A stretch of DNA of 64,000 nucleotides from Chrysomallon squamiferum (GCA_012295275.1 CM022670.1:2075835-2139834), one strand, 5' to 3'. Shown: positions 15,001 through 27,905, numbered from the stretch's first letter. Translations and numbers: made by a program. The notes: generated from the letters alone by a model not told the origin.

Positions 15001-17997
15001 GATTTGTGTTTTCCTGAAAATATTTACAGTATAATTAAAGTTAATTATTAGATAAGAATTATAATATTCATAATAAAATTAGAAAATTTATATAATTCCA
15101 CTTGCCTTTCCCACAATAAAAATCATATCTGTGTCTTGGTCATAAAATGGCATTAAAATTCTGAAAAAACAAAATAAGTCATTTTTATTTTGCAATAAAA
15201 CTTTTGATAACTATTTGATCAAGATGAGGAAAAAATAATGTTATTTCTATAGTCACAAAGAATATATTCCATAATTCTAAAATAAATATATTAATAATAT
15301 AGATTAGTTCAGTATTACCATAGTAACAGAATATATTTTCAGACACTTTAAAATGCATGGATAAGTCTGTTGCAGAGAAAAAAATATATATTACAGAGCC
15401 ATTCTTCTCTTTTGTGACATTTTAGTGATTCAGATGTTAAAAATATTAAGCCAATGTAAGAATGTGTTTAATTCTGTTACCCAGTCGAGGTGTCTAGAGA
15501 CACTGTTGATAAACTGGAAGTGAATTTCCTACAGTCCCACAGTCCAATGCAGCGACTTCTCATCTGAAAAAACAAAACATTGCTGAAATGTCAGGAAAAT
15601 GTTTTGGTTTTCCTTAACAAAATATAAAATAAAGCATGGCTTTTTAAGAAAAATTTTATATATATATATATTTCTTCTTTTTTTTTCTTACCTTTTCTGA
15701 TATATTTAAATTTCAAAATTTATTATCTTTTATAATTAACAAGACTAAAAAACAGTTTCATTATTAAATTAATTTATATTTATGTAAGAACAGATATTTT
15801 GTCAAGAAGGTGCAGAAAAGATTTACCTGATTAAATCCAGTTGACATAATAATATCTTTGTTTCCCATCCACAAAACTCTAGAATCCTTAATGTTTTGGT
15901 GTCCTTTTGTTTCCTGATTTTAAAAATAAGTCCATTTAATAATAAAATTATTACAACATCAGCATTAACAATTTCATAACAGCTATTAAAAGATATAAAC
16001 TTTGTTTTAAAGTTAAATGTATAAATTGATTTTAACTGATTTTTTTTCTTTTTTTTTTTTTTTAAGTGTTAAATATATCTTCAAAAGTTGTCTTTAAAAT
16101 ATTTAAAATAAATAATTGCATGAAATAAACTAATAAGAAAACAAAATCCACTTGAAATATTTAATAACAGCTCTAATATATTTCTTCTCCTTTATTTAAG
16201 AAAACTTCTAAGTTTCATATATGCATACACACATACTATATAAATAACATTTTAACACAGGTTATCAAGTAATACACATTTTTAAAATGTTTACTTGTGC
16301 TGCCTTGGTGCTGGTTCTTGGATCAAATATTCGTAACTTCTTATCTTTACATGATGTCGCCAATGACGACCCATTACCACTCCATGAAATATTCTGAACC
16401 ACATCTCCATGGCCATCCAGAACTGGAAAAAGCATTCTATTTTATTATTGTTTTAAATACATTACGCATATACAAAAGAATGAATTAAAGAATATTTAAG
16501 AGCACATGAAAAAATGTGTTAATTATAATAATATGAACTACAACAAATTACCAGTGGGTAATAATAGGTTATAATAATCATCACAGTGACAGAATGGCAC
16601 ATTCCATGTCTTTACATATACTGATTTATTGATTGTGAGACATACTAGCTGTAATGGAATTAGGCCTACAGGCATATTGAAAGGATTAATCTTACAAACC
16701 ATTACTCCTCAGTCAATGTTCTATTAAAATAAACTATAAATTCATCTTACAATAAAACATCTACAAATATGCTTTTTGGAACAATTCCAATTCGGCTAAA
16801 TTACTGATCCTCAAGTCATTTTTGAAATCAGTTCCTAAACATTACATTGTAAGGTAAAATGATATGAGTTATATTGCTAAGACAAACACAACATCAAATA
16901 GTTTACCAAATTTTGCTGCCTTGTTTACAACGTCATATATTTTAACTGTTTTGTGTGTAGAAACTGCAAGAACACCATCAGCTACTGGGTTCCACAAGAC
17001 ATTTTCTATTCGTTTTTCGTCAGGAGAAAGACACAGTGAGGCTGTGGAGAAACTGGTGAAAGATGAATCCTCAGGTAAGAGCCACACTTTTACCTTAAAA
17101 AAAAAATAAATAAATAAATAAATAAAAAAATAAATAGGTAATGTAACACAAAAAAATGTAATAAAATTTAAAAATTTAGCATCAAAACCCATGTTTTGTA
17201 TTATAGGTTCTGTTCAATTATTTAGTCTGAGTGAAAAGATGAATAAAAATGATGCACAAAGGAAACAGTTTCTGAGTGTGAACAAACTGGTGTGTTATTT
17301 AAAGTCATTCTAATTCTTACTGTGTTGTCTTGAGATCCTGTGGCTAACAAGTAGTCATCAAAAGGTGAGAAGTCAAAATCAGTGACAAAATCTGAAATAA
17401 AGAAATATTCACTTCAAACAAGCTGTTGTAAAAATGAGAATGATTACTTTCATTTTGAAATAGTTTATTAGTCTGGTAAAAAGATTTTGTAAAAGCCTAC
17501 AAATAATTCACAAATTTTCAAGTAAATGCTCAGGAAGAGTTTTGGAGAGAGTTGCCATTTTTGATACTAACACAAGCCTTTGATAATGACAGTGAGTGAA
17601 TGTAAACGGTTTACTATTATATACTGGGCTCATGTTAATTTTTATTTTACATTTGATCTAAGTGGATGAAGCACAATGGCAAAACCAAGACATTGTGACA
17701 TTCAAACAATATATACAAAACAGAAATATAGCCTGCTGAAAATAAAGTAATCTAATAGTAGTACATGTATTTACATACCATAGGCATCTTAAGAAAAGTA
17801 TTTTACCAGTATGTGCATTTAGCACTGGAATATTGTTTGCTTTTCGTCCTGAGTCTGTCAGTGGCAAAATTCCAAGATTTCCTCCCCCTAAAAACAGTGA
17901 AATACAAAATAAAATAAAAAATACAGTGAAAAATATATATACATGACTTCTCAAAAACATATTAATGATAATCAATCAAAATGTTAGGGTTTTCTAT

Positions 17998-18031
<34 letters not shown>

Positions 18032-18737
18032 GTAGTGTAAATTAAAATTGTTAGCTTTAGCAATTGCTTTTCATAAATCCTAACACACACACACACAGAG
18101 ACAGACATACACACACCTAAATTAATTTAAATTTAAAAGTAAAAAGAAACAGAAGACTGATGAGTAGTTTACCTGCAGAATCAATATTAAAAGCTATATA
18201 TGAACAACTAGCTTTGATATAATTTCCACTTGATGCTACCAGGGATCCCACAGGTATTTCTGAAATCCATTCCTAAATATAAAAAAACACATTTCCCATT
18301 TCCTTACTTTTTGACAGTATAATATTATGTAGCATGCAACTGGAGAAAATTCATAATCAAATTTTCACAAATCAACTAATAAACACTATTATAAAATAAT
18401 AAAACCATCTGCACAAGATTTATTAGTATGAACAATTAGTTTTTTTGAATACTTCAGAAGATTGTTTTTAAGTTTAGTTCAAACTTTTAAAATGTCTTAG
18501 TATTAATTTATAAACAATGCTGTAAAAAGTCATGGATACTTCCAATTTTCCATCATTCTTATGTTACTGTATACAAAGAATAAATATATAAATAAAAAAA
18601 AATTGGTAAATACAACATTCTGGATCTATCCCTACAATTAGGCTATTATTATTTTTATTAACACTAGTTTGTACCTCCTTCCTGGGTATTTTTGGAGCAG
18701 CATTCTTGTATTTTGATACTTTGAATCGCCATGCCAT
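6080..18737 (-). CDS. CORO7: Coronin-7 (tandem-propeller coronin, POD-1 family), 26 coding exons, 973 aa, complete
   Basis: Coronin-7 is a long coronin with two WD40 beta-propellers, acting in Golgi-to-endosome traffic and actin control. Exons in transcription order: 18737-18675, 18272-18173, 17887-17807, 17391-17321, 17093-16907, 16422-16295, 15913-15827, 15563-15481, 15160-15106, 14889-14832, 14337-14195, 13758-13663, 13203-13066, 12676-12424, 12204-12026, 11715-11607, 11128-11042, 10469-10327, 9659-9555, 9392-9307, 8808-8670, 8111-7905, 7578-7443, 7067-6976, 6593-6507, 6088-6080. Phases agree throughout and sum to 2922 nt (human protein 925 aa). It begins MAWRFKVSKYKN. Propeller 1 includes DFVTDFDFSPFDDYLLATGS (about 81-100) and propeller 2 FAWSPDGNQCATVCKDGKIR (about 690-709). 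Each ends in a PRK/PRVK segment followed by DDLFPDT. A lysine- and serine-rich linker (about 385-515) joins them. The tail is the acidic DDDEWDD. One intron (14890-15105) uses a GC donor. Head-to-head with DNAJA3. Confidence 0.96.
6113..6200. repeat. Imperfect (ACT)n trinucleotide tract
   Basis: Dense ACT/CTA triplets in the last CORO7 intron, just upstream (in transcription order) of the 9-nt terminal coding exon. A short GTT run follows at about 6255-6270. Confidence 0.8.
8820..9178. repeat. ~360-bp degenerate (AAT/AGT)n tract in CORO7 intron 20
   Basis: A long trinucleotide array, mostly AAT with AGT, AAC and AGC variants, between the exons at 9307-9392 and 8670-8808. Open frames over it translate to poly-Ile/Tyr/Asn and are not genes. 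The exon-21 acceptor at 8809-8810 lies only about 10 nt from the array. Confidence 0.92.
10739..10980. repeat. 28-bp minisatellite in CORO7 intron 17, 9 copies
   Basis: Nine copies of a unit centred on GTTTACCTAT, at about 10749, 10777, 10805, 10829, 10857, 10881, 10909, 10937 and 10963. Spacing is 28 bp with occasional 24-26 bp variants. All three plus-strand frames stay open because the unit lacks stops and its length is not a multiple of three, so the overlapping 78-97-aa ORFs are artefacts. On the coding (minus) strand each copy reads ATAG/GTAAAC, a good 5' splice-site match. Confidence 0.95.
13876..13972. repeat. (TGAA/TGGA)n tetranucleotide tract in CORO7 intron 11
   Basis: About 97 bp of ATGA, TGAA, TGGA and GATG units between the exons at 14195-14337 and 13663-13758. 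Confidence 0.88.
14890..15105 (-). other. CORO7: GC-AG intron of CORO7
   Basis: The exon ends GTGGGAAAG and the intron begins GCAAGTGG, an otherwise ideal donor with C in place of T. The acceptor is TTTTTCAG at 14890-14897. Reading through gives FIVGK joined to GDTNLKF, matching the GKG turn of coronin propellers. No in-frame GT alternative exists at the boundary. Confidence 0.9.
18001..18028. repeat. Poly-A tract in CORO7 intron 2
   Basis: About 28 uninterrupted A residues in the intron between the exons at 18173-18272 and 17807-17887. Similar A/T runs occur at 8181-8206, 23641-23675 and 29770-29811. Confidence 0.9.
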
Positions 18738-21344
18738 TTTCTGACCTGGACTTTAAAAAGTAAATCTGAAATTTAAAGAAATAAAATAAGAATAATTCCT
18801 TTGAAAAAAAGAAAAAATGAAATTAATAGCAAATCTGGCAGAATTTTTACATAAATGGATTTTTTAATTTACTTTTTTTTTTGTTTTTTTTTATAACTAA
18901 AAAATTATCAAAGATCACAAATGGATTTTATTATAATGATTTTTATACAGAAATGGTAAAATTAATTACTAGTTATAAATACACACACACACACAAATAT
19001 CAAATAAAAATTAATTTTTTATAATTTTACATTTACCATAAGTAAAAGTTACAGAGCACAGCTAACATTCTTAAATCACATAAAAAATAAAAAACACTGC
19101 TTTCAATCCAAAAAAAATGAATATACAGTATCCAAAAAATTCCTCCTTATCTAGTTACTTAATCCATGTACAACTATGACAGTAAAAACTGAAAATCATT
19201 AAAACAAATTAAATTAATTTCCTGTCATAAACAGTTCTATATTCACTAAAGCAGGAAGTATATGCTGACTCCAGTATAATGAACTGTGACATAGATCAAT
19301 CTAAGTTAAAATAAACTGAATATTTACTTATTATTCAATACTTATAACCATGATGACAGGTGATGGTAGATAAACTTAATTCACATATTATAATATTATA
19401 ACACAGTATATATATATATAAAGGCTGCTCCTGTCATACCCCAAGGACTAAAGCTTTGACACAACATGTTACTATTTTATTTCCTTCTCAAACAGTCTGA
19501 ACTCTTCTTGCTTTGTAAAGCATGTTACACAAAATAATTTAAATTAAATAAGTAAAGAAATAAGTGACAATAAGGTACTTGATATTCATAAAGCATTACA
19601 AAAACTTTATTTCACAACATTCTGTTTTAACCTTGGCTAAATAAAAATCTTTGAAAAACATAATGTGTGTGCCAAATCAATGCTTTTCCACTGGAACAAT
19701 AAAATCTAATTATATATGCACGTGACAAAAACCATCTCTGCACCATAGTGAAACATTTCCTGAATTTTGTCATGCATAATCACCCTCTTTGAAAGGTCTC
19801 CTCATTCATGTTTCTGTTTTATCATTATTTTCACATATTTTCAAAAAATATATATATCATGTAGTAGTTTAGATATTCAGCTTCATCTCTTTATTTGTTT
19901 CTTGACACATGATCTTTGACAAACTGAAAAGTTCGATGTTTTGTTTGTTTTATTAGGTAATTATATGGCTTAATATTCCAGTTTTTGATAACATTAAATA
20001 TTTTTTTTCTGATAAAGATGTTTACTATTAAGAAAGTTCTTAGCAAGTTAGATTTTTATCAATTTTTAAAGATCTATATAAGGAAAATTAACACTAAGAA
20101 TGTTATTAATTACTAGGTAAAAAACTGAATGTTAGCAAAATGGTTGAATATGTAAAGGCCTTTATCACTCATTAGTCTTGAAAAATTATCATTTTATACC
20201 CTGGTTTAATTTCTACATTATAATATATATATATATATATATTCATGAGTCTTAGCAGCATGCTCAAAAATACTGCATAGCTCCAGAAATTATGAAAATC
20301 TTCACTTGATATTATAATGCATGTATACTGGTGTGAAACACCATGTTGCCAAATGAGAAAAAACAAATTAGTTTTTCTGTAGATTCTGAAGGAAAAATAC
20401 TGGCAAATTGTATTCAGATAAAATTTCATAACTTCTTTCATATGATTCGTAACTTCTTTGCTTTTTTTTGATGACATATAATTTTACAGGAAAATGATAT
20501 TTCTAAAAATTTTGTCACATACATAAATAATTCAGTGAATATTAAATGAAAAATGTTTTTGTACTCATAAATTTCCATCTTACTCTCTTGCTGTAAACAT
20601 ATATAATTAAAAGTAACAGTTATTTACTTAGAGCAACATTAAAAAATAATAACAATAATAGTAATAATAATAAAATTAAAGGCAGTTACAAACATTTAAA
20701 ATTAAATTCATTAATTTTGTAAACACCACTCAGATAAGAACAAAGTAGAACACAAAGAAACTATAAAGATGAAAAAACTACAAGTAACAAACTTTCAAAA
20801 TCAAAGGGGCGTTTCCCTATGACCATGTCAAATACAAAACTTAAACTCAGTGACTGAGTGAGTCAGTTTAATAACTATAATGTATTATTATTTTATTATA
20901 TTTCGAGTATTAAAATTAAAAATTAAATTTGGTTCAACATCATAGAGAACACTCTTTCTCTTTTAGAAATAAGCAAAAGTTTAAAACAAGTGAAATATGC
21001 AGGATACTAATATTAAACAAAAGTTTTAAAAAGTAAAGTTTCTGACCAGGAAATGATCGAACGAAAAGTAAGCAGACCACACTTTTCTTGTTTCCGGTTT
21101 CAAATCTCACGAGATATTGCGATTTAATCCGAGAGGGGAACGAAAGGGCTTAAAATAAACGCTAGTAACTACTATACAGTGCTGCTAAATATATTAAATT
21201 AAATATAATTTAGGCTCAGTACTTTGAAACTACTACGCTATGCTTGGTTAAAATAAATGTTAAATCTTTCTGAGCATCAAAGATATACAACGACTGATTT
21301 ACCTAATGAACTAAAATCCACTTTGAGAGGTTTTAAAATAAAAG
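18738..21344. promoter_or_regulatory. Shared CORO7/DNAJA3 upstream region: CORO7 5' UTR intron plus bidirectional promoter
   Basis: The two start codons face away from each other across 2.6 kb. On the minus strand an acceptor (TTTCAG, exon start 18765) precedes the CORO7 start codon by 28 nt, so most of the gap is probably a 5' UTR intron. The region near 21040-21345 is richer in CpG and contains TTTCCGG/CCGGAAA (ETS-like) near 21091-21099 and a TCTCACGAGA palindrome-like element near 21105. It is the likely promoter for both genes. The CORO7 first exon and its donor cannot be fixed by eye. Short TA and CA repeats lie in the rest; no other gene is seen. Confidence 0.7.
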
Positions 21345-23637
21345 ATGGCTGCGCTCAGTAGAACGTGCACGAATTTAATACGCAGAGGTGTGGGAAGGCA
21401 AAGAAAAACATTTTTGAACAAGCGACATTCGAATCGAAATGTTATATCCTGCTGTATATTCCATACTTCACCTTGCTCTTTTTTATTTGCACAAAATAAT
21501 TTTAAAATTGGTAAGCAGTCCCCGGTTTATTCGTTGGCTATTAATGTCGTAGTAAGATCATGATTAGGCTTATAGTTTCTTGGGTTTATTAGATTTGTCA
21601 TGCCTATCATTAGTTTTGTGAACCTTTCTGAAAGTCGCCTATATGCTTTATGAAAAATAGATAATAAAAATTAAATTTTATTTCGAGACCCTCTAATAGG
21701 CTGATGCAATATTTTTGGAAGCTTAGGACTAGAAGATGGTCTTGTTCAGTTCATTTCAACTTGATGCCCTGACAGATTCTACTGCCAATAGAAACAACAT
21801 TACATCATGATAATTTAAAAGAAAAAGATGATTACTCTGTTTTAAATAACGTTGAGCATGCACAGTGAATTATTTAAACTAATTATTAATTCGTAACATT
21901 GATTAAATTCTTTAAAATGTTTCTCTTATTTTTTTTCTACCTGAATTAACTAATAATAATAGTAAAAATGGCATGACTACAAATATCTTTTTAGATTTAT
22001 CCTGAGACAATTGTTGAAGAAACAAACTTGTCTGAAAGATATTTGTAATTATATATAGTGGAAACAGATCTTTCATTTCCAGTGATAACCAAAAATTGCT
22101 TTTGTATTGCTGTCGCAGTATATTATGTACAGGAATCCTAATCTTTATATTTTGTTTCCCATATGTATTATGTAGTAAAATATGCATGATTTTTACCCTT
22201 GAGAATAAACAGTGTCATTGTACAATTTGTTCAGTTAGACATTAATCTGTATACACATATGATTAAAACATTTTTTTTAAATTAAATTTGAAATTTTGTG
22301 TTTCAGGAATGTCACGATGTCCACATTTTACTGTTATTGCTGAGTTGCACACATCTGACTATAACAGAAAAAGAGATTATTATGAAGTTCTTGGAGTACC
22401 AAGAAATGCTGATGCATCCACTATCAAAAAAGCCTACTACAAGGTTAGGTTTCTGTAATAAAATATATTTATATACTGATTATTTTTGTTACTTTAAAAA
22501 ACATCAACAGTTTTAGCCAAATAAGTATATAGAAAGGTGCACTTGGTTAAATTTCAGTTTCAGACAGCTTTCTTTAATGTGTATGTATGTATAGGTAGAT
22601 ATATTTATTTATTTTATTTTTTTATTATTTTATTTTTTTTAGCTTGCTAAGAAGTACCATCCTGACCTGAATAAAAATGATCCAAATGGACAGAAAAAGT
22701 TTCAAGAAGTATCAGAAGCATACGAAGTGAGAAACATCAAAAGATTTCATATATATATTTTCCTTTCTATGTTGAAAATGAACTTTAAAAAAAAAAAAAA
22801 AATGTCTAAGACAGTCCAATATGTCATTGAAAAATAAATTTTGACTTGGGTGTTTTTGTTTTTGAACCAATCAAAAAAAGTAGTAATTTTGAATTAGGTA
22901 TTAATTGAACCAAGACAGTAGTATTTATATGTTATGGGAAAAGATGTAGATGAAAACTAACAGTTAAGTAACCATTAATATTAAGATATTGTTTAATAAA
23001 TATTAGCATTTCATAAGGTGAAGTAAAGTTAATTAATAGGGTAATTCTAGTATAGGCAGTTTTTAATCATTACTACAATAATAATTCATACATATAATTA
23101 ACCATAATTAATGAAATATGTAATGTTATTACATTACAGACCATTTACTTCATACAGATCAACAAAATACAATTTTCTTTTTTTATGTTTCATTGTTTAT
23201 TTTTTATTTCAAGTAAATTATATTAAGCCTTTTTATCATAAAATGATGTCATCTCTGGGCCTAAGCGTGCTAGATAAAAGGTCTGCTTCTTTTTTTTTGA
23301 CTGGCTTGTTTCACATTGTTGCAGGTTTTGAGTGATGATGACAAAAGAAGAGACTATGATACATTTGGAATGTCTGGTCCTGGGGCTGGGGCTGGAGCAG
23401 GACCAAGCCCAGGAGCTGAATGGACTAGACAAGCTGGTAGTAGAATGGGTGAATAATTTCATATTACAGGGCTTTCCCCAGTATTTAATTCTTATGGCAG
23501 CCTTACTGTTAACCTAAAACATTGTTAATCATTTAAGATACTGTAACTGAAAGAAGGAAAAATAAAATGTTGAAAAGTTAGTAAATTGTTGAATTCTAGA
23601 ATTGATTTTATTTACTGACAAGAATTTAAAATATTGT

Positions 23638-23675
<38 letters not shown>

Positions 23676-25544
23676 CAGTAATAATCATGATTCATTTTTA
23701 AATATTTTCTGGTCTATTAAAGCATTAAAATGTGTAAAATATTTATTTTTAATTTAATTGTTTTCTTTGTATACTAATATTATTTGTAAAATGCCATAAT
23801 ATGCATATATGTATTTTTATTTTATTGGTGTATTATTTTAAGAGCTGGTTGACTTTTCGAAATGTTTTCTTTTTGAATGAAAAAAAATAAGGCTTTCACA
23901 AGTAGAAAAAACTGCTATAATTATTATTCACAATGATCAATTAGGTGTCCTAATAAATTGCTGTATTTTGGCATTGATATAAATGTGAGGCCCTTGACTA
24001 TCCTGGGGAAAGGCCTGTATGCAGTGGGGGGGGTGTACATCTTCCATTAGTATTTTGGTCTTTACTTTATTTTGATGTGTGTGTGTGAGAGCATGTTTTC
24101 CATGGAGTATCAAACATTTTATATATGTTGCTGTATAATAGTAGCTGAAGTTTTAAAAAAAAATAATATCTTCTTATTTTGAAGCCATTTAAAACTTCAT
24201 CCAGGTAAACAGAAATTTTGTATCTAAATCTGAGAGATTTTTAAAATTATTTTTCCAAGGGGGAAAATATTTAATGTTTCCTTTGTAAATTAACAACCAC
24301 CATTATATTGCTTTATAATTTCGTGCATGGATATGAGAGTTTATTTGTTCAGGAGGAACACAGCAGTTTATATGATAATCTTTTTGTGTGTTTATACATC
24401 TTTTTTTAGTATTTTGTTCTTTATTATAAAAAAAAAATTAATTTTTAATTTTTTTTGGGTTTAGGTGGTTTTGAAAATTTTCATGGAACTATTGATCCTG
24501 AAGAGCTTTTTAGAAAGATCTTTGGAAGTGCGGGTTTCGGAATGTCAGGGTTTGGTAACATGAATGACTATGAAGAATCAAAGTTTGGATTTGCACCAGC
24601 CTCTGAGGTAAATTATTGATCTGTGAAACAGGTTTCCCTTTGTTAAAATGGAGATAATTCAGTTCTGATTTCTTTTTGTGAGTCTTTGTTCTAAGTCCTA
24701 GTAGGATGATCACGGAATCACTAAATTTGTTTCCATATAATAATAAAACAAAATTCTTGTGAAAAATTATTTATTTTATTTAAGTCAGTTTTTCAAGTGT
24801 TTATATATGTCATTTACTTCCTGAATATTAATCTAAAATATAAGTCTTAATTTGTTCTTTAATATTTAAATTTAAAACAAAAACTTTTTAATTTTAAATG
24901 ATTCTGGTATCACTTTAAAAAAAAAAAAAAAAAAAAAAAATTTTTACATTGATTAACTTTGAACCCAAATATTAATTACATTTTTTGTTTCATGCTATTT
25001 TTCAGTTAAATGGTTAAAGAATGTTTTGGTTTTTTTTTGTAGATAATGATGGACTTGAGTTTTCAAGAGGCAGCACGAGGTGTGAACAAAGAAATCACAA
25101 TTAATGTCAAGGACACATGTCCTAAATGTTTAGGCAAAAAAGCTGAACCTGGTACAAAGCCAATCACTTGTCCACAGTGTAATGGCACTGGTATGGTAAG
25201 TGTACTTACTGTGTTACAGTTCATTATGCTTTAAAAACTAAGCTAAGGATTTAATGATGATGATTTTGAAATCTAAAAAATATTAGAATAATTTATAAGC
25301 ATTAATTAGACAATATTCCTATGATCAGTTGTTGATTATTGATAGCCACATGAATTCATATAACAACAAAAATGACAACAAAATTACACATGTCCAGGCT
25401 CTGTATCGATTGTTCAGATTGTAAAAAGATGAATGCTATTTTGAATTCAGTTCCTTTTAGTCCTTATTATCAGTTCATACTACTGTTCTGAGAGATACAT
25501 GTGTAGTCTGTGAATCCAGTTAAACAGATACTTACTAAAAACGT

Positions 25545-25575
<31 letters not shown>

Positions 25576-27905
25576 TGCTATTCTGAATTCTATTTTTACA
25601 AACTGTATACACATTAACTTAAAATCCAAAGAGTGTGTAAATCATTATTTAAAAATGCACTGTTATAAATTGCAGGAAACAATAAGTACAGGACCTTTTG
25701 TGATGCGTTCTACGTGCAGGCGTTGTTATGGACAAAGAATGATCATTAGGACACCGTGTACAGAGTGTAATGGAAAAGGAAATCTTATTCTTAGGAAAAA
25801 AGTTGTAGTGCCTGTTCCAGCCGGTGTGGAGGATGGACAGACTGTGAGAATGCCTGTAGGAAAACAAGAAGTGTTTATTACATTTAAGGTAAATATTTAC
25901 CTTTGATATAAACACAGATGGACCATCTGAGGTATATCATGATCAGTAAAAAAAAAGATAAAATTCTCACTGGATTGGTAAGCGTATTGTGATAAATAAA
26001 AACACAGGAGTTTTAAACTGTTAATTAGATTTAGAGTAATTCTTGAAAAAGAACATCATTAAAAAGTCAAGGTTTTAATTTATCAAAAATAGATACACAG
26101 AATCATTTGACCATTTAAGTACATTATCTGTCAGTTGTTTGTAAAACATACTTTCATTTCAATCACACTGGATTTTTCCATTAATCCATAGTGAACAGAT
26201 TGTTGGTGTAGCAATCTAGGTAACTATATTTTTGTTATTTTCCTCCTCAGGTAGCCAAAAGTCGTATATTCCGTAGAGAAGGTGCTGATGTACATAGTGA
26301 TGTTGCAATTAGTTTATCTCAAGCGGTGCTTGGAGGAACTGTCAGAGTGCCTGGAATATATGATGATATCTTATTAAATGTAAATAGCATTTGCAATATT
26401 TTTATTAAATATAATAGAATTTACAATGCTGTATTATTATAAATAATAGAATTTAAAATGATACATTATTAAATTATAAAAATAAATGGAGTTTGTGATG
26501 ATTTATTAAATATAAATAGAATTTACGATGTTGCATTATTAAATGTAAATAGAATTTATGATGATGTACCATCAAAAGTAATTAAAATTTACGAAGGTCT
26601 ATTATTGAATGATAATAAAATATCTAGAGACATTTTACTACATTGATCTGAATTATATAGAGTGTTTCAAATGAAATAATTTACAACATAGAGAAAAAAA
26701 TAAGCAGTTATATAATATACATTTCATTTGCATAATTCACATTTTATGATCCCAGTATAGCAATTGACAAAGTAATACAGTTATTTCATATTGTGTTGTT
26801 TTTGGGTGTTATTTTTTTCTAAGACTGTCTCTATCATGAATATTCAATGAATGTTACTATTTCAGATTCCTGCAGGAACCAGCTCTCATGAAAGAATGCG
26901 AATGCAAGGCAAAGGAATCAGCAGAGTGAACAGCTATGGATACGGAGACCATTATATCCACATAAAGATTAGAGTTCCTTCGTAAGACTGCTTTTCACAA
27001 CAAAGTCCAGAATAACAGGAAATACTTGAGAAACAAGATTTTACATGTTTTAAACAAACACATTTAATATGATTATCTTCCATGTACTGTTAAGTTCTGG
27101 GGTTTTTTTTCTATGATCCAGACACCCCATGCAATATTTGCATCTAAACAGAAAATAATTTTATTTTTATTTCTCATTAACATTTTATAATAAATAAATG
27201 TTAACAGAGGTTCTGTATTTTTAATTTAAGATTTAAGATTTAATTCTGTATTTTAAGAGATTTATTGTGTTTGTACCATGACTTTTAAAATGCTGGATTA
27301 ATAAACTTTGTTACGTAAAATTTGAAAATATTCAGTACAAGAAATGAATAAAAAAAAATTCTTTATTTCATCTTTTTTTTCTTTAGAAAACTCACCACAG
27401 AACAGAAAGCTTTGATTCTTGCTTTTGCTGAGTTGGAGAAAAATACAGAAGGAACAATAAATGGAGTAGCACATACCAAATCAGGTAATCGGAAGTTTTA
27501 AATTTATCTACCACCAATTAACAGAAATCTAATTTAACAAAAATAAAGAATGAGACTAAATGTTTTGTTAAAATAAGTTGATTGTAATTCATTTCTAAAA
27601 TAATCATAACCCTGGGACTTTAAATGAAACCTGAATAATTTATTTATTTTTTTGCAATAGTATTATTATATATGTAGATATAACATGAATGTCACTGCCA
27701 TCAGATTATTTATTTTAATAATAAAATTCTGGTATTTTCTAAATTTAAAATGTAAGACTTAAATGGCACTAATTGGCCATTCTGTTTATCCATCCTTCTT
27801 TCTATTTCAGCCGGAAAGAAGGATGGAGAGAGTAAACTAAATCAGGAAGATGATGAGGATGAAGAAAGCTTTCTTGACAAACTAAAGCGTAGATTATTTG
27901 GATGA
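21345..27905 (+). CDS. DNAJA3: DnaJ homolog subfamily A member 3 (Tid1), mitochondrial Hsp40, 11 exons, 485 aa
   Basis: A type I J-protein that stimulates mitochondrial Hsp70 in folding and mtDNA maintenance. Exons: 21345-21510, 22307-22443, 22643-22726, 23325-23448, 24465-24607, 25043-25195, 25676-25888, 26251-26379, 26866-26981, 27387-27484, 27811-27905; total 1458 nt (human Tid1-L 480 aa). The Arg/Lys-rich, acid-free N-terminus (1-55) looks like a presequence. The J-domain starts RDYYEVLGV (78-86), with HPD at 107-109. A Gly/Phe-rich stretch covers about 171-215. Four zinc-finger repeats follow: [24 protein letters not shown] and CTECNGKG; the first and third lack the last Gly of CxxCxGxG. 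The C-terminal substrate domain includes [17 protein letters not shown] and [16 protein letters not shown]. It ends [17 protein letters not shown]. The ATG is the first in the CpG-rich 5' region. An alternative last exon lies at 28392-28519. Confidence 0.96.
26356..26622 (+). repeat. ~33-nt degenerate tandem repeat spanning the DNAJA3 exon 8/intron 8 junction
   Basis: About eight diverged copies of a unit reading roughly TACGATGATNTATTATTAAA followed by TGTAAATAGAATT. The first copy is the real exon end (encoding YDDILLN) with its GTAAAT donor at 26380. The sixth copy repeats TTATTAAAT/GTAAATAG exactly, with its GT at 26545. The array therefore appears to have expanded from, or into, the exon boundary. 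Confidence 0.8.

Noticed and set aside
16560-16810. Higher-complexity stretch in CORO7 intron 5
   Set aside because: Considered as a possible transposon remnant, but I found no terminal repeats, target duplication or protein similarity.
23990-24050. G8-containing stretch in DNAJA3 intron 4
   Set aside because: Considered as a G-quadruplex or transposon end; there is a single G-run only and no inverted partner.
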